Shown: one piece after another, positions 1 through 28,910 of the stretch | How the letters are laid out: each line of letters starts with the position of its first letter | How positions within the stretch are numbered: position 1 is the first letter of the stretch | Assembly: GCA_037903355.1 (NCBI GenBank) | Contig: JBAJFE010000014.1 | Coordinates: 62,001-126,000, forward strand | Length of the DNA stretch: 64,000 bases | From: Trichuris trichiura | Taxonomy: Eukaryota > Nematoda > Enoplea > Trichinellida > Trichuridae | Reading direction: 5' to 3' | Program-made: the position numbers and the translations under genes | Notes under the pieces: model-generated | Told to the model about the DNA's origin: nothing | Database searches by the model: none | The model's input: the letters and a program-made list of their open reading frames with translations, nothing else

Positions 1-345
1 ACGCAACGATAATGTCATTTAAGCGTAGGGTTTTTCTTGGCAGAAAAACTGAAACTCAGAAAGAAGTTAGCCGCGTTGCGCTTACTCTTGTGCGCTGCTA
101 CATGTGTATTATCTATTTTCTTTCCGTTTATACCGCCGTCTTTTTTCGGTCGATACGCTGATGGTCAGTAATGGTGATTTGGAGCGCGTTTTCGTGATCA
201 CTGACTAATTGTGGGGAGAGAGAGAGAGCGTATGAGCATTAGCATCTCGTGAACATTAAATAATTTCACTAGTAACGGCGCATTTCTATATATGCAAATT
301 TTCCAGCAGTTGTTCTATAATGACGTCATTAATAATTATTTTCAG

Positions 346-16408
<16,063 letters not shown>

Positions 16409-17858
16409 TTCTCTCTATTATGATATTCTGTCATTCACTGTGATACTTTGAAGCTTTACCTATATTCCATTCAATAGCTCGGGTTCGATCTTCTTGCCAG
16501 CCCTGGCTTTAAGCATTTTTGTAGTCAGAACGTCCATCACCGGATTGCTCATGGTTTAAAACCTTTTTCCTACAGTACCTTGAAGGTATCTGCGTATCGT
16601 CCAAAGTTTTAAGCATGCTTCCCAGTAAGGATACTCTGTATATGCTCAAATTCCTTGTCTGCAGGTCATGATTAAAGCACAGGTTTTCAGTTTGTTAACA
16701 AGCGAACGATGATAAGGATGTTTACGTTTTTGCGCATATCATTACTACTGACGGAACGCTGTCACATGCTTGCAGAAATGCGGGAGGAAGCTTACTGAAA
16801 GTAATGAGAAATCTTCTGACCAAATAAAATAATTTTGCTGGTGTTTTAAGTTGCCAAAAAGTAGTATGAATTTATGCTTTACTTTAACACATTAGTATCA
16901 CCCTTTGCTGCCCACATATCGAATTAAATTACTTTTTGGAACGCGATAATCTCTCGGTTCCAGCAGAATAAGGTATTTTGAAGATAATGCTGTAAGCAAA
17001 TAATGATTGGGCAGCAGCGAATATGTAGCACATTTTATTTCCAACTTTTGCATTGGTCCACACGAATATATTTTATTAACTGTCAAGAAAACTTCTAACA
17101 AAAGTCTCTCAGCGTATAGACTCCATTAAAATAACGTTGGTGGCGCAAGTTATTTTTGTTTTATGAACATAAACGCCAGCTTTGTTTAACCAGAATGACA
17201 TAGGAAGCTTTCTATCATTTAATCTCCTTTCAGCACTGCAAGTTATTTTATCCTCCACATCTGCTTACACAGTAACTAGCGATTTCCAGCTTAAAAGCAT
17301 TTGCCAATGTTTACATTTCTTATACGAAATGAGACAATGCAGAGGAGCAATTCCCAAACCTACATTGCTAAAAACCGTGAAAACAAAAATGGCGTAAATA
17401 TAATGCCTAACCTTTCAACCAATAAGTGCTTTTTAGGAAATTGCGCAAAACTGCTCTCTCTCTCTCTCTCTTAGGTAGCATTCCAGCGCTGTCTGCGTTT
17501 GTTGCATGTGTTTGTGTTTTCTAGTTTCAATATTTCGGAAAGATGGTATGCGGTAGAAATTTTAGAAACTAGCTTAACTGTTAGGAATTTAGTTGAGGTC
17601 CGACAAAGGCTGCCTTTTTCCATTCTTAACACAAAGGTAAATCGCGGCCTCAGCAATAACGCGTCAGCAGAAATGCATTACTCTATACATAAAAACTGCT
17701 CATGCAAACTTGAGCTTGCGTTTCGCCAAAAGATACTGCCTGGGAAGCGCTAGCGCCAATGTAATTTTATCATTAAAATAAAGAGAATGCGCATGAAATA
17801 AATAGTATGAGATGCGAATGTGATTCGCACATAACTGTCAGTTGATAGAGCATCAAGA
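16409..17858. other. Intergenic, POLQ 3' flank
   Basis: No gene is recognisable. A (CT)n run lies at about 17454-17472. A degenerate repeat (17270-17395) recurs inverted at 19603-19735. Confidence 0.5.
17270..17395 (+). repeat. Degenerate dispersed repeat, copy 1
   Basis: Shares ordered blocks (ACACAGT, TTCCAG, TTTACATTTCTTATACGAAA, GCTAAAAACCGTGA) with the reverse complement of 19603-19735. Similarity is broken by small gaps. It could be an old transposon fragment or the remnant of an exon. Confidence 0.45.
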
Positions 17859-18269
17859 CTAAACGTATTCCTGAAACGATGGTGTACCGCAACGCTTTCC
17901 AAGCCTGGATAAACAACATTTTCTTCCCCCTCTGCAATCCTCATCCCTGTGGCAATGTGGTCCAGGGTGGGCCATAAAAGCAACCGTGACTATGCATCGT
18001 TCAGGAATTCTTGTGTGCACTAAAGTGCTATCACGAGTCCGTTCTTTATGTAATTTGCTGTGCTCGAATGATTTGCTTTTGACATCTTCTCTCCAGGCAA
18101 CTGCACCCACCGTTAATAGTTGAGGCCTCATAGGTGCTCTTGATTCCACCGAGATGAGTTCCACGCGAGATGAGACTTTTTTGTCACGGGTATATTCGTG
18201 AGGCAGTCCAGCAGTAGCTTGGACAAGGCATAGTGCAACACTTAGGAAAATACTAGACGTTCCAACCAT
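17859..18269 (-). CDS. Small secreted cysteine-rich protein, WAP-like C-terminus
   Basis: A 136 aa open frame starting MVGTSSIFLSVALCLVQATAG, a good cleavable signal peptide. The middle (about residues 25-95) is basic, Ser/Arg-rich and unlike anything I know. The C-terminal 30 residues contain CHRDEDCRGGRKCC and a final Cys spaced like the second half of a whey-acidic-protein (four-disulfide) domain: the DxDCxGxxKCC signature is present, while the first cysteines of the domain are reduced or missing. WAP proteins are often protease inhibitors or antimicrobial, but that role is only inferred here. A single-exon model is assumed. Confidence 0.55.
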   Translation of the reverse strand: MVGTSSIFLSVALCLVQATAGLPHEYTRDKKVSSRVELISVESRAPMRPQLLTVGAVAWREDVKSKSFEHSKLHKERTRDSTLVHTRIPERCIVTVAFMAHPGPHCHRDEDCRGGRKCCLSRLGKRCGTPSFQEYV

Positions 18270-18606
18270 ATCTGTCAGTCAAGTTTCGAACTGACTGTGG
18301 GTTAGATGCACACGAATTTTAATAAAAGTCTCATTTACATTTCGTCATCTGCAAAAGTGCTTATGCTTATGATTTCCTGGAAAAGTGGGTGCATTCGTCA
18401 ATTTCCTTGCACGCCAAACGTTTTTGCCTGTTCTCCCATTGCATAGTAGCAGCTGAACAATTATACACCTCCGCTCTTGCTTCAGGTTGCAAGATTCCAT
18501 CGTTTTGCGGCCGCTTATACAGTATCTTTTTCGATATCCCTCACTCCTTACAAAGACTGCGTTTTTATCATCTTACTTTGTTGGCTTTAGTTAAATGCAT
18601 TGTAAA

Positions 18607-18759
18607 CAATTTTTTGCGGTTCTTTCCAACCCGTTTTTAAAATAACGTTTATTGCGTAAACGTTAAGTGCTGAGCTTTCAGGTCATTCTGCTACCCGTCA
18701 TCAGCGCAATCTATGCCGCTCATTGAAAACGGGTTGAAAAAAACCGCAAAAAAATTTTT
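18607..18759. mobile_element. Decayed fold-back element with hammerhead-like motif
   Basis: Arms TTTTTTGCGGTTCTTTCCAA and its imperfect complement (about 18607-18635 and 18726-18759) enclose a minus-strand hammerhead-like module: CTGATGA (18714-18708), stem GGGT..GACCT, GAAA (18679-18676). No target-site duplication is obvious. It links the hairpin type at 14.4 kb with the ribozyme-bearing family. Confidence 0.6.
18672..18718 (-). ncRNA. Hammerhead-ribozyme-like motif, diverged
   Basis: On the minus strand: CTGATGA, C, GGGTAGCAGAATGACCT, GAAAG, then CTCAGCACTT. Box 1 and GAAA are kept while the distal stem and the CTCCGGAG palindrome have changed. Confidence 0.4.
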
Positions 18760-19602
18760 AAAAGAAGCGTTTTAAAAAACACTCGTTGAGAAGGAAGAAG
18801 AAACAAAGAAAAAGAGGTTCATTTAAATTTTACTGCCGTGTTTCCCCTATAATAATACCTGCCGGAAAATACGCCATAGCACTACTTTTAGGGTGCTCGT
18901 TAATATAAACCCTCCTTGAAAATAAGGCCTAGTTGCGATCGTCTTCCAGAGAGGCATATTTAGCAAATCCATTGGAAAATGTGACGGGCGTATCATATCT
19001 TAAAATAGACAGCTTGTGGATGGTTAAATTACTGCGCTGTAAAGTTTAAGAGTAAAGTGTTTCTATTCCAGCTGGAAGCTATAAGTAATTGGCATTTTGA
19101 GAGAAAAATGTTTTGCCTACGAATAAGCCTAACACCATTTGCAAATGGTACAAATATTTAGATGCGAATCATCTCGGACATTAATGATCTGCCTGTTCCA
19201 GTGGTAACCACGTGTTTCGCACGGTGTTAATAACCAGCATGCGTTTATAGAAGTAGCTGGCAAAGATAATGAGTGACTGCTTAAAGAAAACTTTCAGTGT
19301 TGAAAATTTAGTATGTTAACAGCTACTGTGCATTGCTTATTTTTATTACGAGTTATTTTAGTTACAAGATTACAAAGTAAAATTTTGCGCAATTTATTAA
19401 AAACCATTTACTTGCTAGAAGTGTAGGACACAAGAACAAGAACCATTTTACTGATTCAGCGCAAACTGAGTTAATGAATAATTTGTGTGTGACTTCCCGT
19501 TAAATAGCGATGTACGGTAATTGTGTGCTCAGGTTCAATTGTGAAACATGCACCCTACAAGGTTATCTACTACGCTTATATTATTCTTATTTTTGCCAGT
19601 CA

Positions 19603-19735
19603 CTTTCTCTCACGGTTTTCAGCGGTACAGCTTTGGAGTGTATCTCTTTGGCTTGTAGAATGCTCTGCTCTGCTCTGCTTCATCTCGCATAGGAAATGTA
19701 AACGTTTGCGTATAAAACTGGAAGCCGACTGTGTT
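19603..19735 (-). repeat. Degenerate dispersed repeat, copy 2 (inverted)
   Basis: The reverse complement matches 17270-17395 in block order. The two copies lie on either side of the WAP-like gene. A 120-codon open frame crossing this stretch on the plus strand has no recognisable domain and is not called. Confidence 0.4.
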
Positions 19736-20576
19736 GCATACGTGAACGTTGAGGGTAATTGTGAAAGCTTAATTGTAGTTGAACAGGCACGGCAAAGTTG
19801 TCTAACCGACAGCAAACCAGACGGTTTGTCGCGGCAAAAGGCGGTGGCAAGTTGGCGGCGTCAAAAGGACCTGAATGCTACGTGAACCGATTTTGAAGAT
19901 GAATCATTTTAAAAAAAAAATTTAAACAGCCGTTTAGCTTAAACCGATCCATCGTCGCAGGCAGATACTTTAATGACCCTACTTTTCTCCAGTCGATATT
20001 TCGACCAAACTTCAACTATTCCATAACTACTAATAAAGCACTTGCTTTCAAGCACACTATAACCAGTGTGAAAAAGAAGAGAAAATGGAACTTATTGTGG
20101 CCATGGAAAGAAGTTGCATATTCCTGTTTGATATTCTGTAGAATTACCAGTAAAAAACACAAGTCATTTCTCAAATCTAGGCTAGTGAAAGCACATTGGA
20201 AACTGCAGGCTGGCTAAATTCCATTTATTTGCAACTGATTATTTCAGCACCGAGAGAAGTTACTGCAAATTTTAAAAACTTTTCCCACTACGCCGAGACC
20301 TTGTGAATCGCCTTGGCATACTGTATGTTTGGCTTTCCCTGTTCAGCGCTTGGATGTTCAGATTGCATTGACTGATAGCTGAGTTTTTCATTCATGGTAG
20401 TAGAGGTAATTATGGTATGCCATTTAGTAAAAGTAGGATTCAATATGCTAATCTTAAGCTGAAACAAAGTTTAAAAATGCGTTTTTTATGACCGCCTTCT
20501 GGAAGCTCGCTGAAATGCATTTTGGAAAGAAGAACGAAACTTTCAACTGTTTCTTGATTATATTGTCTCTGCGCAG

Positions 20577-21290
20577 GATAGTGAAGTAAAGCAGGAAGCC
20601 GAGACAAACGGTTTGCCATGCAGCGACAATGTTCTTACGTTGCCTATGAATGACCAGATCAAGGAGCTGCAAACAATTATTCGCGACGTGAACACCTCGT
20701 CAAGCGATTTCTTGTTCAATGCTGATCGTCTGATAAGGCTGGTGATTGAAGAAAGCTTGAATCTGTTGCCATATTCACCTTGGACAGTTGAAACGCCGAC
20801 GTCAAATGTTTACAAGGGAGTTCGCTTTTCTACTGGTAATTGCGGAGTGAGCATCGTCCGAACCGGTTAGAAGATGCCGACAACGACACATCCTTTTGCT
20901 AGTTATTCATTCTTTGTAGGCGAAGTAATGGAAAAAGGCTTACGAGAGTGCTGTCGCTCCATGCGAATTGGAAAGATTTTAATCTTAAAAGACCACGACA
21001 CTGGCGATGCTAAGGTCATGTACGCTAAACTAATTGCCGACATAGCTAAAAGGCATATTCTGCTGCTGTATCCGGTGATGAATTCAGGGAAGACAGTAGC
21101 AAAGGCGATCGAGGTCCTTAGGAGTCACGGAGTCTCCGTGAGAAATATAATACTTGTCAACCTGTTCTGTACACCGCATAGTTTGGATGTTCTGCGCGAT
21201 GAGTTCCCCGACCTCCGAATTGTTACTTCCGAATGTGATGATGACCCTCCAAATCACTTTTGCGAAAAGTACTTCGGCACTAGTATGTAA
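20577..21290 (+). CDS. UPRT: Uracil phosphoribosyltransferase homologue (UPRT), 5' exon not found
   Basis: Two exons (20577-20865, 20920-21290; 54 bp intron) encode about 219 residues in the PRTase fold. The protein aligns along its length with animal UPRT: VIEESLNLLPY near the start, YKGVRF before the intron, GEVMEKGLRECC after it, LLYPVMNSGKTVAKAIEVL at the phosphate (PRPP) loop position, and IVTSECDDDPPNHFCEKYFG at the C-terminus. Bacterial-type enzymes salvage uracil to UMP. Many animal UPRT proteins have lost residues needed for uracil binding, so enzymatic activity is uncertain. The first exon has an acceptor (GCGCAG, 20576) and is in frame upstream, so a short 5' exon with the start codon must precede it; a plus-strand ATG at 20613 would be an internal alternative. 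Confidence 0.85.
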
Positions 21291-22409
21291 ACTCGTTACA
21301 CGCTTTACTTGTTTTGTCCATACATGCGCATGCGCTGAAAGACGGAACGAAGGTGCTTCATCCCTTTAAGCTTGAAGATGTTTAAGCCAAGCTCTGATCC
21401 CTTATACCGACTTTATTTTACCTTAGCTGCTAACTGCTTCATGCATTGAATCTATTCAGATTTCGAGCTTTCAAATGCAATGCTTTCTATGGTATTGTTC
21501 CTCAGCAGTTAGTTTTATAGTCATTATTTTCATTCGATAACAGGAGCATTTCTTAAGTCTGTCTTTTGCTCAGTGTGAGTTACAGTTGATGTTTTGCATC
21601 AGCATTTTTTCAGGCCTGCATTCGTTCGGGAATTCTGTAAAGCTTAACCATAGTTCTGGGGCGACATTATAGCTGTCTTGAAAATATATGCCATAATCGC
21701 CGCTAAAGTTAGTGCTTGTTGTTCATACAATCTGCCATTTATGAAGAGCAATCATATAGGCTCAGGCTGCGTCAAAGGTGTTGGAAATGTAATTTTTAAA
21801 AAAATTAAAACATGATTAACAGAATTTGTTATGGAATTTTTAAATCTGCATGTCATTTTGAACTGGGAATAATTTTTAGAAGTCTAGCTAATTAATATTT
21901 CGCTTGAGGAACGTAGAAGCCTTTTTACGTCATACCCAAACGTTTTTACGGATGAGCATACATCAAGTGGCATATATCGTCAAGAGAGGGGTTTGCACGC
22001 CTTCGCCATGTAGTGTATATGATCAGCCAGTTTGACAGGAGATCTACGTTAGCACTGATCGGGTTAGACCGAAAATGGTTGGCTGTTTGGTTTTGGCTCA
22101 GGCTTAGGTCTATGCTAAGTAGGCGTCATTGCTTCAAAAGACTCGATATACCGGTAAGTCATCTCGGTCCGAATCAAATTACGCGGTAACTCACACGTCC
22201 AGCTTGTTATTTCAAGCTGCTTAAATGACAAGAAGGTGTCTGAACCTGATTATCAAATACAAGAATATTCGAATATTGAGTGTACGGTTAAAACTAAGCA
22301 CAGATTAAGTGACCGTTGCTGCTTTAAAGCTAGACCTAATTGCGCCACGGCTTCGTAAGGCATTACAAGTGGGGACGTTGAACATTCGTTTTAACTAAAA
22401 AAAAAGTTT
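21291..22409. other. Intergenic, UPRT to CRAL-TRIO gene
   Basis: No coding potential beyond short frames. It holds the promoter region of the downstream CRAL-TRIO gene; I cannot identify specific sites. Confidence 0.5.
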
Positions 22410-23723
22410 ATGGCTGAAGAGGGAGATGAAGAAATTAATGCTTTCGAAGCCGTTTTGGGTTTTAAATTACCAGAGTCGTTGAGAACCGTCCACAATGTTC
22501 GTCGGTGGACTCGTTTGGGAAACTCAGACGAAGAGAGCATAAAGAGCTTTGTTTCTCGTTATCTTGAGTACAGAAATGCTATAGGGACAGAGAACGTTGA
22601 CTTGCTGCGCACCTTCATGAGCAATGAGAACGTAGATTGCGTTATTCAATATATACGACTTTCCGTTAAGCCAATGGTGGTGAATACGGTGGATAATTCG
22701 GTTGTTCTAATTTGCCAGCCTGACAAAACCGACTATCACGCACTGGCATCAGTAATTACATGCCGACAACTATCCATGTTTTATGCCACTTTGGGAGAGT
22801 ATTTCTTGCAGGTACTTCTTTCATTACAGTTGAGGAGCTAAATATCAATATTCTCCCTGCTTCAGCAAGTTATGACGCAGGAAGAGAGGAGCGGTAAGGA
22901 ATCTGGGGTAACAGTGATATATGACTTAGAAGACTTCAGAATAACGGATTACTTAAATCCGTATTCACCTATAATACAAATGTTTAGAATTGGGATTGCC
23001 TTATTACAGGAATACTACATCGAGCTGCTCCGTAACTTGATTATCGTAAACAGTGGCTCGGTTGTGCGAGTATTCCTTCAGCTGGCCAAAGTTTTCTTGT
23101 TGCCAAAGGCGTTTGAAAAGGTTTCTTTCATCTATTCGTTTGTTTTGTCTTGTTTTAATCGCATCCCACCTTTAAGATTCAAATAATATCTGACAGAGAC
23201 ATGAAAGAAAGCTTATTAGGGTCAGTTTCTTCAGACGCTCTTCCTTCCCTTTACGGAGGTTCTTGGAAAGAGTTGGATGTTGAAAACGTAAATCCGCTAA
23301 GTTGTTGTACGATCAATCGTCCCATTCCAGAAGCGGCTGCATCTTGTGACATACAAGCAGCTTCGCGTTTCAGTCTGGGAGCAGGTAAAACGTACTCTGC
23401 TAAAATATCTGCAACTGAAGGTCAAACTTTACGGTGGATTTTCAAAACATCCGGGAAAACAGAATTCGCCGTAACGTTCACTGATCCCAAGGGAAATGGT
23501 AACACTGATTTTTGCTGATTTTGTGGTTAGTTGAATTGACAAAATTTTAGGCGAAGCGAAGTTGCTTATTCCTCGCCTGTGCATAGTGACACCTCTACCA
23601 GACAAGGCACCTGAGGTTGGCAGTATTCACTGCAAAGAATCGGGCGTTTACTCCTTAGAATTTCGAAACTTAAAATCAACGTTTTTCAGTGTAAAGATTA
23701 ACTACGGTTGGGTTCTTGAATAA
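22410..23723 (+). CDS. SEC14-like CRAL-TRIO plus GOLD domain protein
   Basis: Four exons (22410-22811, 22866-23120, 23177-23498, 23551-23723) give a 383 aa protein. The N-terminal part holds the CRAL-TRIO N-terminal helices. The lipid-binding CRAL-TRIO core includes VIYDLEDF, a diverged YPERL-type stretch (YYIELLRNLIIVN) and LPSLYGG. The C-terminal third is a GOLD beta-sandwich (LRWIFKTSGKTEFAVTF ... YSLEFRNLKS..FFSVKINY). The architecture matches nematode CGR-1/CTG proteins and vertebrate SEC14L2-4, which carry hydrophobic ligands between membranes; in C. elegans cgr-1 acts positively in Ras signalling. The ATG at 22410 follows an A-run and gives a normal N-terminus. It lies 1.1 kb downstream of UPRT on the same strand. 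Confidence 0.85.
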
Positions 23724-26700
23724 ATAGAAAGCGAAAATGAAAAGTCGCCTATTTTCAAAAAAATGAAAAAACGGTATGATGTTGCCCCTCCAAGACGAAT
23801 GCGTAAATTGGGAAGACGACTTATATTACCGTTGCCGGATGCTTAATATTTTAAAAATCTTAACATAAGTCCTTGCCATGAAAAAGTGGTCAGCTTTGAA
23901 ATAGGCTCTAGATGAAATTCCATTTTTTGTTGCCCATTTTTCAACTATTGCGAAACAAAAGAAGCTTAAAACACATTGCAGTGTACTTCGCTTATTGAAT
24001 GTATCTGTACCTTAAGTGGCACTCTTTTTGAAAACAAAATCAAATGAGTTCGCAGTGTAAAGCTAAGTTCCACGCAGTTATCAATGCAAATCACCAGGAA
24101 TTTCTGAGAAATGGTCATTTTTGCAACTGCACTGCTGTACTGCATTTGCATAAAACGATAGGACAGCGACTCAACCACGTGGAGAAATACTGTAGATATA
24201 CAATGAGGCGCCTTTGGCTACTTTGTATTAAGTTTGAAAACGTTGAAACTTGTCTGAAAAAATGTCTGTCTAACTTGAAGGTTTTATCACACTGTATGCA
24301 TAGCCACGCATGCTTAATGCCTTCGTTAAAATCCATGGTTTTCATTGCATTTTTTCACCATTTATTTGAAACCTTTCGTAGTTTGGCACCTTACAGTGTT
24401 CATGATTATTTTTGGAATGCACATCAGATGGAACCAAACCGTGAGGAATGCCTTAAATGAAGCATAGGTCCTCTAGAAAACGCCCAACATTCAATGCTAT
24501 CATTTATTGGTGGAATATTTAAACTGCAAGTAGAACCATACTGTCTGAATAAATCATTTTAAATTCATCAAAGACTTTTTTGGGACAGATTTACCATGAG
24601 TTATAGTTTAAATTCTTAAATTTTGAATTTGACCATGAAGGATGCCATGTTCATAGTCTACCTGAATAAAAAAAATCAAACCCACAGCAGCGACGAGGCA
24701 GCAGTAATGACCATTTCATACTTCTCTTAAACTTATTGTCTGCGCAACTCTTACGATTGCAATCTGAGCTTAAGAAAGGAATCCGGCGAAGCGTCGTTAT
24801 TCGAAGTTTTGATTATCCGAATTTGCCCCTTAGAATAATGAGTTTACGCCAAGAACGAATGAAGGTTAAACTATAGCAGCATTGCTCCCTGAACAACACC
24901 ATTTCCTTTTTTGGTATGCTAGGTTTAAGCTGTAGCAATTGCTGCAGCTGCAATAACATTGCGTATGACCAGTAAAACGGTCACTAAAGTTAAATCCCTC
25001 AAAATCTTTAAGTCGTTGTAGATACCATTGAAATTTCATGCTCAGATTCGAATCGCACGTTTGATCATTGTTGTCCAATTTTTTTTCAAGTCAAATTTCA
25101 AAATTTCAACTTTCACTTGGCATGCTGATTTTTGTGATATTTCAAAATTGCAGACAGCATTTCTTTTAAAGCAAATTGGGATTTTGGAAGCATACAGACC
25201 CGTTACGAAGTCTTCAAAGTTCAAGTATTTTGAATGTATATGACAGTGACATGATACCTGCAACTCATCTGGAATTTCGTTACTTAGGTTTTTCCTTAAC
25301 CAAACGACTCCTTGTCAAGTGTGGTTCAGATGAAGCGGTCGCACTGTAGCTCACCCATAAAATAACTATCTTAACAGAATAATAACCTATCCTAAATTCA
25401 GCCTGTTCGCCCTGCTGACATTTCATAAGCGCTCATATGTTAGCTGTTAACTAATAAATTAATCGTACTTTATTATCATAAACTGGCTTTACCGGTTGAT
25501 GATTCTGAACATTATAAATTACGCGACAAACATCAAGGCCAACCCATTATTATGGACGTGGAATTTATAAATAAGTCAGCGACTAGCGAGAACACTTAAG
25601 CTAACTTTTCAAAACTTTTCATTTTCGTAAATATTTAATGGTTTGCAGGTTCCTCAGGCTTTCACAGTTTGCGTGAAAACTATGCCATGTTTCAGCCAAC
25701 TCAATGTCAAGCATTAGAAGAAAATGCCATATTTCTCTACGAAATAACTCTATATTATTGACGAAACTGTTGTGATGCCGCGTGTATCTTTGAGAAAGAA
25801 AGCATTAACCAGATTAAGGCAGACTTAATGGGAAAAAGTGTAGTGTAAGCAACTGGATATTTTTGCTCAATATGTAGCATTGCGGCTGTTAACACCAGAC
25901 GGCATATGTATGTTAACATAACACGGCTATTTATATTAACATAAATATGCCAGAAATTCCACATCTTCGAAAGACGTTTTGTTCAACCGCGTACGTTAGC
26001 GTTTTACTGTACCACTTATAATGATTGCTTTTCCTGTCGTAACGTTTTCTGTAATGCTGCGCTCATATAAACGTTGACCTATGTTAGTCAGTGGTAAAAA
26101 AACGAAAAAGTGCATCAGAGCATTTTCCATGCTTTCGAACTAAAGGCAGTTTAAAATAAAACGTTTACTTAAAACCCACTTGCTGCTGAACGACTTTAAA
26201 ACCAATCAGCCCATGAGCTACTCTGGTGTCATAGGTTGCTCAGTCGATATGTGTTAGGTAAACGATGCAGTGATCTTTCGGGATTGCGGCTGTGAACTTT
26301 GCTGCCTTGGTAAGGAGAACTTATTTACTTTGACTTATGCAGCATAAATAAGTCGCAGCGAAGAAAATCCAGCCCAGGCAACGAAAGTTAATAAAGACAT
26401 TTTTTAAACAGCGGTATTGCATATCCATTTGAAGTGGCAGTTATGACGCCTCTGCGATAAGCGTAAAAAACATTATTTAAAAGATTAAGCGTCTCTAGTT
26501 TAATTCTGAATCATGTAGCCTGTTAGAATGAATGGTTTCATAAGGTTCGTTGTTCAGTGAGTCGGATTTACAAGGAAAACTTTCGCTGCTGAAAAGAGAT
26601 AATATTCAGTAGCAGAGCTTTCTTTGCAATTCCAACAGTTGCTCTATCAGACATCATACGCCAATAATTTTTGATTAGTAATGAAACGCTGCGGTCAACA

Positions 26701-28910
26701 CATCCGCACATCTTCTGCAATCTGCTTAATGCTCCTCTTAAACCTGCGCTCCAGACAATCACCACGTCTTCCACCACAGCAGTATCATAGGCGACGGAGT
26801 GGTTTAAAACGCACCAAATCACCCATTGCAAATTGGTGTTGCTTTCAGAAGCCCCATTAAACCGAGATTAATTTATTCTAAGACTTCTTGCGGTTTTTTC
26901 TCTTATTATTGCAGGTGATCAATCTTTCCAATTACACGTCCGGTGGATACTGTAAGTGGAACTAAAGTCAAGCTCCTTTGGGTCACAACCGCAAGCAGCC
27001 TACGTAAAAGTAATTGTCGATTTCAGGTTTCGGCATAGGCTGTCTGCGGTTAGTGAGACCAGGAGAATTTCGCTTTAAGCTTAAGCTTAGGCTGCACGTT
27101 GTTACTTGGACAAAAAGAACTTGATTTTAGTTCCATCAACAGTATTAATTAGGTGTCTCGCAAACTGGTGTTGCATTTAGATCTGCTTTTGGATTAATAC
27201 TGCTTTATTGTGTTATTGCAGGTGCTTCTTTTGGATGTCTGCTATGGGAAATTGCGCTTAAAATATGGTAGCATGGAAATGCAATAACAGAAGGCTGTAA
27301 TAATGAATGAATGTATTAGGGGTTAAAGTACAATGCTCAAAAATTCGTACGGTGATTCACGGGATGAAGCATTCAACAAAGTTCCGCTGCCTGATAGTAC
27401 ACAATAGTCGAACCGCACTACAATTTTATGTAATGTAAAACCTTGCTCTCACTCCAGTATAAGTATACAAAGGCAGTCAAGTGACTACGTAACTTTCCTT
27501 AGAACAAATGATAATCTTATTTGCGCCATGAACTTTTTGCAGCAAAGGAAATAAAAGTACAAAAATCGGGAAGTTTAAAAATATGCGATAATACATGACG
27601 ATGCACTAACAAACCAACCGTTTTAATATTAACTATGCTTCTGCAAATGGGCAAACGCCAACGCGCGTTCATCCTCTGTCGCAGAGTTCTTGATGCATAC
27701 ATAGAAAGCGCTAATATTATTAATAAGTGATGATGCTCACTTCCAAAGCTGAATCATTGCGGCAGTACTGTGAAAAGTTAAGCACTGCAATTTCCTGTAG
27801 AAACATTCCTATCGCATCTGACGAATGTGCACAGCTAAGCGGTACAATGAAGTTCTTCGATTTTAAGGGTTTACAATATCATCGTATGACGTCACTAAAG
27901 CTATCATTATTCGCTGCTGCATGAAACCCTAAGTGCACTTTCAATAGGCAGTTCAATAAATGAATTTCAATTGACCAGACACACAACTGAAAGACTTGTC
28001 TGGCGAGTCTTTTTGTTGACAGCTTTCTGGCGGGAAGAAGAAAATAGGAATCCTTTTGTGCTGAGCATTTTTGCCAAACGCGGAAGTAAAGGGAGCAAAA
28101 ATTCCGAAGCAAATGTTCGTCAGATACTGCAGCAGCAATTATGAGTGCACAAATACATACTTGACTATTCGCGCTGAATTATTGATAATCAGTTTAAATC
28201 CATGCTAGCAAAATATTATTTATAATAGGATTCGCAAACAGTCGATTCATTCTATCTTGTCAAACCAGCCGAATGCCTAAACAATTTCAAATATGTCTAC
28301 TTTTAAACTGCCTGAAGGGCAGGACTCGTAACAGTAGAAAATGCGATATTTTTCTTTTCTTTCAAACGACCGGATAAGGCATTAATGTTGTTCTCATGTT
28401 CCGTTCCAAACGAACAATAATTCATCTCAGGGTTTTCGAACCCTCATAGAGAGAAATTTTAGGCAGCAAGAGCGATTTATGTTGGTGAAAACAGAGCTTG
28501 TCTTTCCCGGAAACTTTGCTGCATTTCTGGTTGCAGAAACGTACCGTTCCATGCTTATATCACGAAGGACCTACAGAATTCATTATGAGAGTTATCGTCA
28601 CTACGGTTGGATTTGCATATTTTCCGAGTGGAAAGGAAGTTTCATAATGGCATACGGAAATGCTATCAGCGGCAGTTTATTCACATTAGCGAAGCTTTCT
28701 TCTCAGTTGTTCCCATCTTCAGCGCATAAGTCCTTCATGCGCTGAAGATAGAGCAACTAATACCAACAGCCACTCGAAACTTCCGTTCCTTAGGAAGATG
28801 AGTGTATGTGTCCAATAAATGCGTTGCAATCATACTTTCTTGCTTACCTGCAAATCATTAAACTCGGCTATACCGGGTTGATTATTGGTATTTTGGTTAT
28901 GAAAGGGCCA
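23724..28910. other. Gene-poor intergenic stretch, 5.2 kb
   Basis: The longest frames (24044-24460 and 26568-26831) match no family I know, have no credible splice partners and look like chance. At about 28600-28770 there is a small inverted repeat (TCTTCAGCGCAT / ATGCGCTGAAGA, 28709-28747) with TTTCATAATGG nearby. It may be a decayed relative of the hammerhead-bearing elements, but the core is not convincing. Confidence 0.45.

Noticed and set aside
19510..19885. 120-codon plus-strand frame
   Set aside because: It runs through the degenerate inverted repeat and shows no domain; the hydrophobic start is not followed by anything recognisable.
24044..24460. 138-codon plus-strand open frame
   Set aside because: Composition is Cys/His/Phe-rich noise with no recognisable motif, and no splice partner or conserved segment could be seen.
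28600..28770. Possible seventh hammerhead-like element
   Set aside because: A 12 bp inverted repeat and CTGAAGA are present, but there is no matching stem II, no convincing GAAA placement, and no flanking duplication.
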